Source: Soonwooa sp023440705
Lineage (GTDB): Bacteria > Bacteroidota > Bacteroidia > Flavobacteriales > Weeksellaceae
NCBI GenBank assembly: GCA_023440705.1
Contig: JAEXRP010000008.1
Coordinates: forward strand, 1 to 64,000
Direction of reading: 5' to 3'
Length of the DNA: 64,000 nt
Shown here in pieces: positions 53,175 through 62,035 of this stretch. A program made the translations under genes and the position numbers. Under the pieces are notes generated by a model. That model worked only from the letters and a program-made list of their open reading frames with translations. It searched no databases and was not told the origin of the DNA. Each line of letters starts with the position of its first letter. Position 1 is the first letter of the stretch.

Positions 53175-55364
53175 TTAAGCTTGTTCAGCTGGTTTGTCTC
53201 CTTCTGGTTTTGGAGCATCGCCTTCAGTTCTTGGCTTTTGTTCTGGCTTTGGAGGTCTTGGAAGAAGAACTTTTCTTGAAAGTTTCATTTTCTTACGGTC
53301 ATCGTAACCCATGAATTTCACTTCAACTTCGTCGCCTTCAGCATAAGGAACTTTATCCAAACGCTTCCACTCGATTTCTGAAATATGAAGAAGACCTTCT
53401 GTTCCTTTTGCAATCGCTACGAAAGCTCCGAAATCCATTACTTTCACTACTTTTCCTTTGTAAACTTCGCCTACAACTGGTACGAAAGTAATTTCGTTAA
53501 TTTTTGCAACAGCAGCGTTGATTTTCTCTCTGTCAACACCAGAAATTTCGATACGTCCGATTTCACCAATTTCTTCAATTGCGATAACCGTATCCGTATC
53601 TTTCTGCATTTGCTGAATGATTTTTCCTCCAGGCCCGATTACCGCACCAATGAAGTCTTTAGGAATTTCCATCATCACCATTTTCGGAGCGTGAGGTTTC
53701 ACGTCTTCTCTTGGCTCAGCAATCGTTTCTTTGATTTTTCCTAAAATATGTAATCTTCCGTCTTTTGCTTGCATTAATGCTTGTTCCATGATGTCCATAG
53801 AAAGACCTTGGATTTTAATATCCATTTGACAAGCCGTGATTCCGTCCTCAGTTCCAGTTACTTTAAAGTCCATATCACCTAAGTGATCTTCGTCTCCTAA
53901 AATATCTGAAAGAACTGTGAATTTTCCTGATTTTTCATCAGTAATCAATCCCATTGCAATACCAGAAACTGGTTTCTTGATTTGAACTCCCGCATCCATC
54001 AAAGCCAATGTACCAGCACAAACTGTTGCCATTGAAGATGAACCATTAGATTCCAAAATATCAGAAACAATACGGATTGTATACGGATTTTCTTCAGGAA
54101 TCATATTCGCTAAAGCTCTTTGAGCCAAGTTTCCGTGACCAACTTCTCTTCTTGAAGTTCCTCTTAATGGACGAGCTTCACCGGTTGAGAATGGTGGGAA
54201 ATTATAATGTAAGAAGAATTTTTCGTCGTGGTTGGTAACAACGCTGTCTACCATGTTTGCATCTTTAACTGAACCTAAAGTTACCGCCGTTAAAGACTGA
54301 GTTTCACCTCTTGTGAAGATTGCAGAACCGTGAGCTCCTGGTAAATAATCGATTTCTGACCAAATTGGACGAATCGTTTGTGGATCACGACCATCCAAAC
54401 GAACTTTTTCGTTCAAAATCATTTGACGCATCGCTTCTTTTTCCACATCGTGGTAATATACTTTTACGAAAGGTGTAACTCTTGCCAATTCTTCCTCGTC
54501 TGTATATTGCGCTAAGAAATCGTTAAGAACCGCTTTGAAGTTTTCACCTCTTTCTTCTTTAGCAGAAGGCGTTTTAGCAACTTCGTAAACTTTATCGTAA
54601 GTCTCTTTCCAAACTTTTTCACGGATTTCTTCGTCGTGAACTTCGTGAGAATATTCTCTTTTTGGAGAAGAACCAGCTACTTTTGCAGCCAATCTTTCTT
54701 GAGCTTCAATTTGATTGATGATTTCTTTGTGCGCGAATTGGATAGCTTCCAACATTTCTTGCTCAGAAATTTCTTTCATTTCTCCTTCTACCATTACGAT
54801 AGAAGATTTTGTAGCTCCAACCATAATATCTAATTCAGCGTTTGCTAAATCTTCATATCTTGGGTTGATTGCTAATTTTCCGTCCAATTTTACAACTCTA
54901 ACTTCAGACATTGGTCCGTTGAAAGGAATATCTGTAATCGCGATAGCTGCAGAAGCCGCTAAACCTGCTAAATCATCAGGAATTGTTTGTCCATCGTAAG
55001 AGATTAGGGAAATCATCACCTGAACTTCTGCGTGGAAATCTTCAGGGAATAAAGGTCTCAAAACTCTGTCAACCAAACGCATCGTCAAGATTTCTTGATC
55101 CGATGGTCTAGCTTCTCTACGGAAGAAGTTTCCAGGGATTTTGCCACCTGCGTAGAATTTTTCTCTGTAATCTACTGTTAAAGGCAAAAAGTCAACGCCA
55201 GGGTTGGCTTCTTTGTTGGCTACAACGGTTGCAAGAAGCATCGTTCCGCCCAATTTTACAACAACAGAACCATCGGCTTGTTTCGCCAATTTTCCTGTTT
55301 CAAGCGTAATTTCTCTTCCGTCTGCAAGAGTAATCAGCTCAGTGATTGCTTGTGGTGCACTCAT
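53175..55364 (-). CDS. pnp: Polyribonucleotide nucleotidyltransferase (PNPase)
   Basis: The 729-residue protein has two RNase PH domains (about 15-220 and 330-545). The second holds YNFPPFSTGEARPLRGTSRREVGHGNLAQRAL and the catalytic acidic GDEDHLGDMDFK. A KH domain (FIGAVIGPGGKIIQQMQ) and an S1 domain (KGKVVKVMDFGAFVAIAKGTEGLLHISEI) follow, then a Pro/Lys-rich tail. It degrades RNA 3' to 5' with phosphate. Ro60 proteins recruit PNPase through a Y RNA in Deinococcus; here pnp ends 1.2 kb from the TROVE gene, on the opposite strand. Confidence 0.96.
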   Translation of the reverse strand: MSAPQAITELITLADGREITLETGKLAKQADGSVVVKLGGTMLLATVVANKEANPGVDFLPLTVDYREKFYAGGKIPGNFFRREARPSDQEILTMRLVDRVLRPLFPEDFHAEVQVMISLISYDGQTIPDDLAGLAASAAIAITDIPFNGPMSEVRVVKLDGKLAINPRYEDLANAELDIMVGATKSSIVMVEGEMKEISEQEMLEAIQFAHKEIINQIEAQERLAAKVAGSSPKREYSHEVHDEEIREKVWKETYDKVYEVAKTPSAKEERGENFKAVLNDFLAQYTDEEELARVTPFVKVYYHDVEKEAMRQMILNEKVRLDGRDPQTIRPIWSEIDYLPGAHGSAIFTRGETQSLTAVTLGSVKDANMVDSVVTNHDEKFFLHYNFPPFSTGEARPLRGTSRREVGHGNLAQRALANMIPEENPYTIRIVSDILESNGSSSMATVCAGTLALMDAGVQIKKPVSGIAMGLITDEKSGKFTVLSDILGDEDHLGDMDFKVTGTEDGITACQMDIKIQGLSMDIMEQALMQAKDGRLHILGKIKETIAEPREDVKPHAPKMVMMEIPKDFIGAVIGPGGKIIQQMQKDTDTVIAIEEIGEIGRIEISGVDREKINAAVAKINEITFVPVVGEVYKGKVVKVMDFGAFVAIAKGTEGLLHISEIEWKRLDKVPYAEGDEVEVKFMGYDDRKKMKLSRKVLLPRPPKPEQKPRTEGDAPKPEGDKPAEQA

Positions 55365-55378
55365 AAAAAATGTCTTTT

Positions 55379-55438
55379 GTACTCCGTATTGAGTACGTTA
55401 AATTATTTAAACTCTTTAAATTTTCGTGGGCAAAGATA
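55379..55438 (-). promoter_or_regulatory. pnp promoter and 5' leader hairpin
   Basis: On the minus strand TATCTTTG (55431-55438) fits a -7 box, giving a leader of about 60 bases. Within it GTACTC/GAGTAC (55379-55396) is a perfect 6-bp hairpin. In enterobacteria pnp is autoregulated through a leader hairpin; the same may hold here. Confidence 0.5.
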
Positions 55439-55665
55439 CGGAATTTGGGTGGAAGTTGATTGGTTTTACTTTGTAGTATTTGGTGTTTGGTATTTAACGG
55501 AGTTTAAGCTTTTAAAAAATAGAATTTGCTTGTAATAATTTGTTTAAAAACTAATTTTACATTGTTGATTTTTAGGATTTATCTAAATTAATAGTGATGT
55601 TTTTTTGAATCAGATGTAACAAGTCAGCGGTTTCGGTTGTCTTATTATAAATTGAAAAACAAAAC

Positions 55666-57798
55666 ATGAGGTTAATTATTTCCAGCGCTGTTTTACTTTG
55701 TTCCAACTTTTTCATAGCTCAAGTAAAGCAAGATACCATCAAATCAGAAAACATAGAAGCAGTAACGATTGTTGCGAAAAAACCGACGGTTGAGACTAAG
55801 GTTGACAGAACGGTTTTTAATGTGGCGGATAGCTCAATTCTTGCTGGTAATACGACTTGGGATGTCCTTCGCATGACGCCTTTGGTGAGCATCGATAACA
55901 ATGATGTTGTAAAATCTGAAGGCGAAAGTGTAACAGTCTATATCAACGATAGAAAGTCTGTTTTTACAGGAAAAGAACTTAAAGAATATCTTAAATCACT
56001 TCCTGCAGATAATTTGATGAAAATCGAAGTAATCACCAATCCATCTTCAAGATACGAAACCACAGGGCAAGTCATTAATATCGTTCTTAAAAAGCGTGAA
56101 GACGAAGGCATCAAAGGAAGTATAGCTTTTACTAATACCCAAAATACAAAGAATAGTCAATATTCTAATCTTAATCTTAACTATCACAAAAAGAATTTTA
56201 CACAGACGATAACGGGTAGTTATAACGATAATACTAATGTTTCGTCATTAAAAACTGAAAACAATCTTTTTCAAGATAACGAACAAAGATTAATCGATAT
56301 GCAATCTGTCTATCATGGAAAAATGCCGTCGGTATCTTCAACTTCGGAGTTAGAATTAAACGATAAAAATAACATTGGTGTTATTTTCGAGTATTTTCAG
56401 CACAAAAGCGATTCCGAAAATAATAGTGTTGGAAGTGTTTTCAAAAACGGAAATCCTTTTAACACGTATTCAATTAATCAGAATGAAGCGGCGAAATATT
56501 TGGTATTGAATTCTAATCTGTTTTATAAATATTATGATAAAGAAAAAAACAGGATTTTTGATGTTAATGTAGGCTTTAATTACAACGGTGATCGTGGCGA
56601 TAGACATTATTTGCGAAATCAATCTGATCTTGCGACACCAGAATATACGCGCGTTTTCGAAGATACACAGATGCGAAATTATTACGTAAAATTAGATTAC
56701 ACACAGAATTTAGGATCAACAAATAACACTTTAGAAACTGGTGTTAAATTCGATTTTAATAACAATTATATGCCGATAGATTATTTCGGTTATTCATCGG
56801 ATATTTTGCGAAACAGATTTAGTTACAAAGATAATCTCAATGCGGTCTATGCCAATTATAGTACGAAATTTTTTGAAAAATTGGATGTTCGTTTTGGACT
56901 TCGTTACGAGTATATGACCTATAAATTGCATCAAGAAAATGACGATATCAAAAGAGATGAATCTTACGGAAAACTCATGCCAAATGCATTGATTAAATAT
57001 ACAGTAAGTCCTAATTTTAATGTGTCAACATCGTATAATTACAGCATTTGGAGACCTTGGTATTCGGAGTTTAATCCTTTTGAATTGCCAACGAGTGACG
57101 GGAATTTCTATCGTGGAAATATGGATTTAGTTCCAAATCCGAATCATCGATTTACAATGAAATTCGGGGTTTATAAAAAGTATTTCTTGTCATTAGGTTA
57201 CAGTTTTACTAATCAAGATTATTGGACAGATTATATCCCAGAAGGTAATAAGTTGGTATCATTTCCGAATAATTTTCTTGGAAAATCCGAGCGTTATTCT
57301 GTTAATCTGAACACCAACCAAACTTTCTTTAAAAACAAATTTAATGTTAATGTTACAGTTGGTATCAACTACCAAGATAATAGTGATTTCAATCACAGAA
57401 ATAATCTGAATACGAAAGATTACATCACCAATTTCTCTGGTTCTGCTAACTTCACATACACCAATTTGTTTGATAAAAATATCAATATTTCTGGATGGGC
57501 TGGCGTCTACAGAAACAATAACGGAAACTCGATTGGGAATACTACCAACGTATTCCATAATCTTTCTGTGACTAAAATCTTTGATAAAATTGGTTTAGAA
57601 ACGAGTTTACAATTAAATAATATTTTCTTGCGACCAGTATTTGACAGGACGACTTACAGTCAAGCGGGAACATTTAGAAACATAAATACTTCCGATTGGT
57701 ACGGCGCTTCGTTAACGATTACCAAGCGTTTCGGAAATCAAAAAGTAAAAGAAAATACCAAAACCGATGTTGAGAAAAACCAAGGTGGTGGAAAATAA
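55666..57798 (+). CDS. TonB-receptor-like outer-membrane beta-barrel protein
   Basis: The 710-residue protein has a signal peptide, a plug-like domain (TTWDVLRMTPLVSIDNNDVV, KSLPADNLMKIEVITNPSSRYETTGQVINIVLKK) and a long barrel of alternating aromatic strands. It matches the outer-membrane beta-barrel family 3 seen in Bacteroidota. The usual N-terminal carboxypeptidase-regulatory-like domain is absent: the plug begins about 35 residues after the leader. The C-terminus ends in a Lys/Gly-rich tail (QKVKENTKTDVEKNQGGGK) rather than an aromatic residue. The ligand is unknown. Confidence 0.85.
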   Translation: MRLIISSAVLLCSNFFIAQVKQDTIKSENIEAVTIVAKKPTVETKVDRTVFNVADSSILAGNTTWDVLRMTPLVSIDNNDVVKSEGESVTVYINDRKSVFTGKELKEYLKSLPADNLMKIEVITNPSSRYETTGQVINIVLKKREDEGIKGSIAFTNTQNTKNSQYSNLNLNYHKKNFTQTITGSYNDNTNVSSLKTENNLFQDNEQRLIDMQSVYHGKMPSVSSTSELELNDKNNIGVIFEYFQHKSDSENNSVGSVFKNGNPFNTYSINQNEAAKYLVLNSNLFYKYYDKEKNRIFDVNVGFNYNGDRGDRHYLRNQSDLATPEYTRVFEDTQMRNYYVKLDYTQNLGSTNNTLETGVKFDFNNNYMPIDYFGYSSDILRNRFSYKDNLNAVYANYSTKFFEKLDVRFGLRYEYMTYKLHQENDDIKRDESYGKLMPNALIKYTVSPNFNVSTSYNYSIWRPWYSEFNPFELPTSDGNFYRGNMDLVPNPNHRFTMKFGVYKKYFLSLGYSFTNQDYWTDYIPEGNKLVSFPNNFLGKSERYSVNLNTNQTFFKNKFNVNVTVGINYQDNSDFNHRNNLNTKDYITNFSGSANFTYTNLFDKNINISGWAGVYRNNNGNSIGNTTNVFHNLSVTKIFDKIGLETSLQLNNIFLRPVFDRTTYSQAGTFRNINTSDWYGASLTITKRFGNQKVKENTKTDVEKNQGGGK

Positions 57799-57806
57799 AA
57801 ATAAAA

Positions 57807-57837
57807 AACCTTTCAATGATTTTGGAAGGTTTTTTTA
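57807..57837 (+). terminator. Terminator of the outer-membrane barrel gene
   Basis: AACCTTTCAA pairs with TTGGAAGGTT (one G-T pair), followed by TTTTTT. Confidence 0.9.
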
Positions 57838-57876
57838 TTTAAGATAAATTAATTTTCATGTTTTAAAAATCTAACT

Positions 57877-57884
57877 TAGCTTTG
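57877..57884 (+). promoter_or_regulatory. -7 box of pafA
   Basis: TAGCTTTG fits TAnnTTTG and ends 21 bases before the chosen ATG. No -33 element is clear. Confidence 0.45.
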
Positions 57885-57905
57885 TATCACTTAAAAGTAA
57901 ATGAT

Positions 57906-59543
57906 ATGTTAAAACGTGTAGGAATTGCTGCTGCAATTGCATTTTTAGGAATTTTTCAATCTTCTGCTCAAACAAAGTTGGAGCGTCCAAAATTGGTTGT
58001 AGGACTGGTAATTGACCAAATGCGTTGGGATTATCTTTACCGTTATCACGACAAATTTGGTGAAGATGGTTTCAAAAGAATGTTGAAACAAGGTTATTCT
58101 TTTAACAATGTTATGATTCCGTATTTGCCGACTGTTACGGCGATTGGTCATACAAGTATCTATACGGGTTCGGTACCATCAATTCATGGTATTGCGGGTA
58201 ACGATTGGACAGATAAAGAAACTGGGAAAAGTGTGTATTGTACAACAGATACTGCTTACAAAGGTGTTGGTACAACTTCTGACAAAATTGGAGCACATTC
58301 GCCAAGAAATTTATGGAGCACGACAATCACGGATCAATTGGGGATTGCAACTAATTTTCAATCGAAAGTTGTTGGCGTTTCATTAAAAGATAGAGCTTCG
58401 ATTCTGCCAGCTGGACATAATCCGACTGGTGCTTTTTGGTTTGATGAGACGACTGGTAATTTTATCACAAGTACTTATTACATGCAAGATTTGCCAAGTT
58501 GGGTGAAGGATTTTAATTCTAAAAATTATGCATCCGAATTGGTTTCTAAAGGTTGGAATACCTTGCTGCCGATTAATCAATATACCGAAAGTACAAGAGA
58601 TGATGTACCTTGGGAAAGTCTTCTTGGTTCTGCGACCAAACCTGTTTTTCCGTACAGTAATTTAGCAGCAGATTACGACAAAAAGAAAGGCGTTTTGAGA
58701 ACGACACCTTTCGGAAATACTTATACATTAAAATTTGCTGAAGCAACTGTTGATGGTTATCAATTGGGTGCAGATGATGTTACCGATTTTTTAGCCATTA
58801 ATATTGCGTCTACAGATTATGTTGGACATGCTTTTGGACCAAATTCTATCGAGGTTGAAGATACTTATTTAAGATTGGATAAGGATTTAGGAAGCTTTTT
58901 TAAAATGTTGGACAAAAAAGTAGGGAAGGATAACTATTTAGTATTCTTGACAGCAGATCATGGTGGCGCACATTCTGTTGGATATTTGGAAGAAAACAAA
59001 ATGCCAACTGGTTTTTTTGGTGAAGGTTTAGAAAAATCTTTAAATGCAGATTTGGAGAAAAAATTTGGTGTTGCTAATTTAGTTTTGGCGGTAGATAATT
59101 ATCAAGTTTATACCAATGATAAATTAATCTCTGAAAAAAATCTAGATTCTGAAAACATCAAAAAATACATTATTTCGAGTTTGAAGAAGCTACCAGAAAT
59201 ATTATATGCGGTTGACATGACGGAGATAGGAGAGTCACCCATCCCAGAACCAATCAAGACGAGAACTATTAATGGTTATAATTGGAAACGAAGCGGCGAT
59301 ATCCAAATGGTGACCAAAGATGGTTATTTGGCTTATTATGCAAAAAAAGGAACAACACACTCGGTTTGGAATTCTTATGATGCGCATATTCCGCTAATGT
59401 TTATGGGTTGGAAAGTGAAAAACGGCGAAAGCAACCGTCCTTATTATATGACAGATATTGCACCGACTTTGGCTCAGTTTTTAAAAATTGAAAACCCCAG
59501 CGGTAACATTGGACAACCAATTGTTGAAGTTTTAGGAAAATAG
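57906..59543 (+). CDS. pafA: Alkaline phosphatase PafA
   Basis: The 545-residue protein has a signal peptide ending SSAQ and matches the monomeric phosphate-irrepressible PafA type. Thr78 (PTVTAIGHTS) is the nucleophile, N99 lies in AGNDW, and K161 and R163 lie in SLKDRAS; these correspond to T79, N100, K162 and R164 of the Elizabethkingia enzyme. Zinc ligands are seen in VVGLVIDQMR, TADHGGAHS and HSVWNS. It hydrolyses phosphate monoesters in the periplasm. ATG at 57906 gives the clean leader; a TTG upstream is unlikely. Confidence 0.93.
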   Translation: MLKRVGIAAAIAFLGIFQSSAQTKLERPKLVVGLVIDQMRWDYLYRYHDKFGEDGFKRMLKQGYSFNNVMIPYLPTVTAIGHTSIYTGSVPSIHGIAGNDWTDKETGKSVYCTTDTAYKGVGTTSDKIGAHSPRNLWSTTITDQLGIATNFQSKVVGVSLKDRASILPAGHNPTGAFWFDETTGNFITSTYYMQDLPSWVKDFNSKNYASELVSKGWNTLLPINQYTESTRDDVPWESLLGSATKPVFPYSNLAADYDKKKGVLRTTPFGNTYTLKFAEATVDGYQLGADDVTDFLAINIASTDYVGHAFGPNSIEVEDTYLRLDKDLGSFFKMLDKKVGKDNYLVFLTADHGGAHSVGYLEENKMPTGFFGEGLEKSLNADLEKKFGVANLVLAVDNYQVYTNDKLISEKNLDSENIKKYIISSLKKLPEILYAVDMTEIGESPIPEPIKTRTINGYNWKRSGDIQMVTKDGYLAYYAKKGTTHSVWNSYDAHIPLMFMGWKVKNGESNRPYYMTDIAPTLAQFLKIENPSGNIGQPIVEVLGK

Positions 59544-59634
59544 TTTTAAAAATTTTATGTTTGGTACAATATTTTCTAATAAGTTGCAGTTAAATAACAA
59601 TTAAACTTTAAAAACAATATCAAATTTTAAACCT

Positions 59635-60141
59635 ATGAAAAAGATTTTATTCGCAGCATCAGCTGTATTATTAACTGTAGTTGTATCATGTAAAAAAGAA
59701 AACAGCACTGTAGTAACAACAGATGGTGGTACAGATACAGTAGCAGTTGTACATACTGAAGAAACGACTGTACTTAGCGAAACTGAGGCTAAAGCTAAAG
59801 TTGATAAAGCGCAGGCTGATCTAGATGCGGCTATCAAAAAAGGTGATAAAGCAGCAGAAGAAACTGCTAGAAAAGCTTTAGCAGACGCTAACACAGCTTG
59901 GGATCAAACAAAAGCAGCAGTTAACTCTGCAGCGCAAGATGTTAAAGATGGTGTAAATAACGCTGTTGACAAAACTAACGAAGCTGCAAAAGATGCGAAA
60001 GCTGATCTTAAAACAGCAGCTCAAGACGTAAAAGCTGATGTTAACAAAGCGGCACAAGACACTAAAGATGCTACTAAAAAAGCAGCAGGTGATGTTAAAG
60101 ATGCTTATAACAAAACTTTAGAAAGCGCAAAAGCTAAATAA
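59635..60141 (+). CDS. Ala/Lys/Asp-rich repetitive lipoprotein
   Basis: The 168-residue protein has a lipobox-like TVVVSC and a 110-residue low-complexity helical body of repeats such as KAAxDVKDxxNKAAxDxKDA. This pattern resembles YtxH or late-embryogenesis-abundant-like (apolipoprotein) helices and may protect the envelope or interact with the cell wall. The function is not assigned. Confidence 0.75.
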   Translation: MKKILFAASAVLLTVVVSCKKENSTVVTTDGGTDTVAVVHTEETTVLSETEAKAKVDKAQADLDAAIKKGDKAAEETARKALADANTAWDQTKAAVNSAAQDVKDGVNNAVDKTNEAAKDAKADLKTAAQDVKADVNKAAQDTKDATKKAAGDVKDAYNKTLESAKAK

Positions 60142-60165
60142 TATTTTTATTTTTAAAATAAATGG

Positions 60166-60194
60166 AACCGAAGATTATTCTTCGGTTTTTTTTG
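60166..60194 (+). terminator. Terminator of the repetitive lipoprotein gene
   Basis: AACCGAAGA and TCTTCGGTT form a perfect 9-bp stem followed by TTTTTT. Confidence 0.9.
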
Positions 60195-60316
60195 TTTTGA
60201 AATATTTGGATTAAAAAAGGGGAATGCGATCGATAGGCTAGATAAGCGTATTGGCTCCACGGCTATGTTTGTAAATTTTCGTTTTTAAATTTCATATTTT
60301 AGCGCAAAAATAAAAA

Positions 60317-60832
60317 ATGACTAAGAAGGACTTTTTTAGAATTGTTATCAAACTTTTTGTATTTTCAGCTTGTATCCAAACTTTTTTTAATGTTGTTAAA
60401 AATATACTAAATGTCTTGTCTTCTGGTATTACATCTGCGGATACTTTCTTATACAGTGTAATCATCAATGTTTTGGTAATTATTGTTCTATTATTTTTCT
60501 TAAGATTTGTAGTGACTAAGCCAGATTTCATCATTAACTTTTTTAAGTTAGATAAAAATTTTGATGATGATAAAATTGTTATTGGAGATTTTAGCTCAGC
60601 GAAATTGCTGAATCTTGGACTTTTTACAGTTGGAGTTTATTTCGTTGTAACTAGTTTAGGTTCGTTGATTTCCAATTTGTATTTACTTTCTGGTGATTCC
60701 TCAGTGTTGCAAAATCCATATTTTAAAGATGTTTGGTCAAAACAAGAACTTATAACGTCGATTGTTAATATTGTAATCGGATCAATATTGGTTGTTTATA
60801 GAAGGAATATTGCAGTGTATTTTGACAAATAA
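60317..60832 (+). CDS. Membrane protein of unknown function
   Basis: The 171-residue protein has four hydrophobic stretches (IVIKLFVFSACIQTFF, FLYSVIINVLVIIVLLFFL, LLNLGLFTVGVYFVVTS, LITSIVNIVIGSILVVY) with a short soluble segment between the second and third. No family is recognised. It has no obvious operon partner. Confidence 0.6.
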   Translation: MTKKDFFRIVIKLFVFSACIQTFFNVVKNILNVLSSGITSADTFLYSVIINVLVIIVLLFFLRFVVTKPDFIINFFKLDKNFDDDKIVIGDFSSAKLLNLGLFTVGVYFVVTSLGSLISNLYLLSGDSSVLQNPYFKDVWSKQELITSIVNIVIGSILVVYRRNIAVYFDK

Positions 60833-60927
60833 TGTTGAGTTGTTGTTTCGAAATCAAATCGGGTAGGAGAGTGTTGCTATATTAATTCCCAAACATTGAA
60901 ATATTAACGAAAGGAATTAAATAAAAA

Positions 60928-60955
60928 AACCTTGAACTTTCGTTCAAGGGTTTTT
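60928..60955 (-). terminator. Terminator of tRNA-Ser copy 1
   Basis: CCTTGAAC/GTTCAAGG is a perfect 8-bp stem; on the minus strand a T-run follows (A-tract at 60922-60929 on the plus strand). Confidence 0.85.
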
Positions 60956-60966
60956 GCGTTATAAAG

Positions 60967-61051
60967 CGGAGAGAGAGGGATTCGAACCCCCGGACCTGTT
61001 ACAGTCAATAGTTTTCAAGACTACCGCAATCGACCACTCTGCCATCTCTCC
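60967..61051 (-). tRNA. tRNA-Ser (UGA), copy 1
   Basis: The 85-base sequence folds into a complete long-variable-arm tRNA: acceptor GGAGAGA/TCTCTCC, anticodon loop CTTGAAA with anticodon TGA, and T loop TTCGAAT. CCA is not encoded. An identical copy lies about 320 bases away. Confidence 0.95.
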
Positions 61052-61084
61052 AAAACAGCGATTGTATCGTTGTTTTGAGTGGTG

Positions 61085-61116
61085 CAAATATATAAAGCTT
61101 TTACTTATTGACCAAA
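61085..61116 (-). promoter_or_regulatory. Promoter of tRNA-Ser copy 1
   Basis: On the minus strand TTTG, 20 bases and TATATTTG fit the Bacteroidota promoter. The same sequence is conserved in front of copy 2. Confidence 0.8.
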
Positions 61117-61165
61117 TTATTTTTTAAGTTTTTTATTAAGTATTCAAATTATTAATGCAGTCGAA

Positions 61166-61271
61166 TGTTGCGCCCCAGATGGAACGGCCTGTTGGAGCTC
61201 GCGTTGCATGTTCTGGCAAAAGCGATGGCGCAACGCAGCGACTAGTGACAGCTGGAAATGGCGCCCAAAAT
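61166..61271. repeat. Family B GC-rich repeat, copy 2
   Basis: The block shares TGTTGGAGCTCG (61190-61201), AGCGACT and GCCCAAAA with the block near 43.8 kb. GCGCCCCAGA and GGCGCCC near its ends, and GCGTTGC/GCAACGC inside, suggest a palindromic element. It sits between the two tRNA-Ser copies. Confidence 0.65.
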
Positions 61272-61336
61272 AAAATGTTGATTATTGTTTTGAAGCCAAA
61301 CTATTGTCAATTTATGAATCTGAATAAAAGACATAA

Positions 61337-61366
61337 AAAAGTCCCAAACTTTCGTTCGGGACTTTT
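61337..61366 (-). terminator. Terminator of tRNA-Ser copy 2
   Basis: AAAAGTCCC and GGGACTTTT form a perfect 9-bp stem with further inner pairing; a T-run follows on the minus strand. Confidence 0.85.
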
Positions 61367-61372
61367 AGTATG

Positions 61373-61457
61373 CGGAGAGAGAGGGATTCGAACCCCCGGA
61401 CCTGTTACAGTCAATAGTTTTCAAGACTACCGCAATCGACCACTCTGCCATCTCTCC
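61373..61457 (-). tRNA. tRNA-Ser (UGA), copy 2
   Basis: It is base-for-base identical to the first copy. The flanking 5' region is also conserved with three differences over about 83 bases, so it arose by segmental duplication. Confidence 0.95.
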
Positions 61458-61490
61458 AAAACAGCGATTGTGTCGTTGTTTTGAGTGGTG

Positions 61491-61522
61491 CAAATATATA
61501 AAGCTTTTATATATTGACCAAA
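61491..61522 (-). promoter_or_regulatory. Promoter of tRNA-Ser copy 2
   Basis: The same TTTG and TATATTTG elements are present as in front of copy 1. Confidence 0.8.
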
Positions 61523-61666
61523 TTATTTTTTAAGTTTTTTGATGAAATTTAAATCTACGGTTAACAAAATATTTTGGAAACAATTATACTTTGTTGAAAA
61601 TTAATACTTTGTATATTTTAAGCTTAAATTAAAATTAGAAAAAAATAATGTTATGAAGTTTAAAAA

Positions 61667-62035
61667 TTAGTTTTCCTCTAAGGATAAACCCATTAATACT
61701 GCAAAAAATCCTAAAATGACACTTAGCAAAATATAAGAAATAAGGGAAATGTAATTTCCGTTTTGATAAAGCGTGACATTCTCCGCAGAAAAGGTCGAAA
61801 ATGTTGTAAAGCCACCACAAAATCCTGTGATAAATAAGAATTTGAGCGCTGAATCTTGTTTAATAAAATAAGCCGAAAATAGGCCTATCAGAAAACAACC
61901 AACCAAATTAATGATCAAAGTTGCAATGGGAAAGCCAGAAGTTTTGAAAAACTTCAAGGAAAAAAAAGAGATGAGATAGCGCAAAATACTGCCTATCCCA
62001 CCTCCTATGAATATTAAAACTAAGTTTTTTAACAT
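61667..62035 (-). CDS. crcB: CrcB/Fluc fluoride channel
   Basis: The 122-residue protein has four hydrophobic segments and the Fluc motifs GGGIGSILRYLIS, NLVGCFLIGLFSAYF and the pore motif GFCGGFTTFSTFSAE with the Phe box. It exports fluoride as a dual-topology dimer. ATG at 62035 overlaps the last base of the trxB stop, so the two genes are coupled. No fluoride riboswitch was seen. Confidence 0.92.
   Translation of the reverse strand: MLKNLVLIFIGGGIGSILRYLISFFSLKFFKTSGFPIATLIINLVGCFLIGLFSAYFIKQDSALKFLFITGFCGGFTTFSTFSAENVTLYQNGNYISLISYILLSVILGFFAVLMGLSLEEN

Noticed and set aside
61155..61484. 109-codon plus-strand open frame
   Set aside because: It reads antisense through tRNA-Ser copy 2 and the family B repeat; its GERGIRTPGP text is a well-known false translation of tRNA-Ser.
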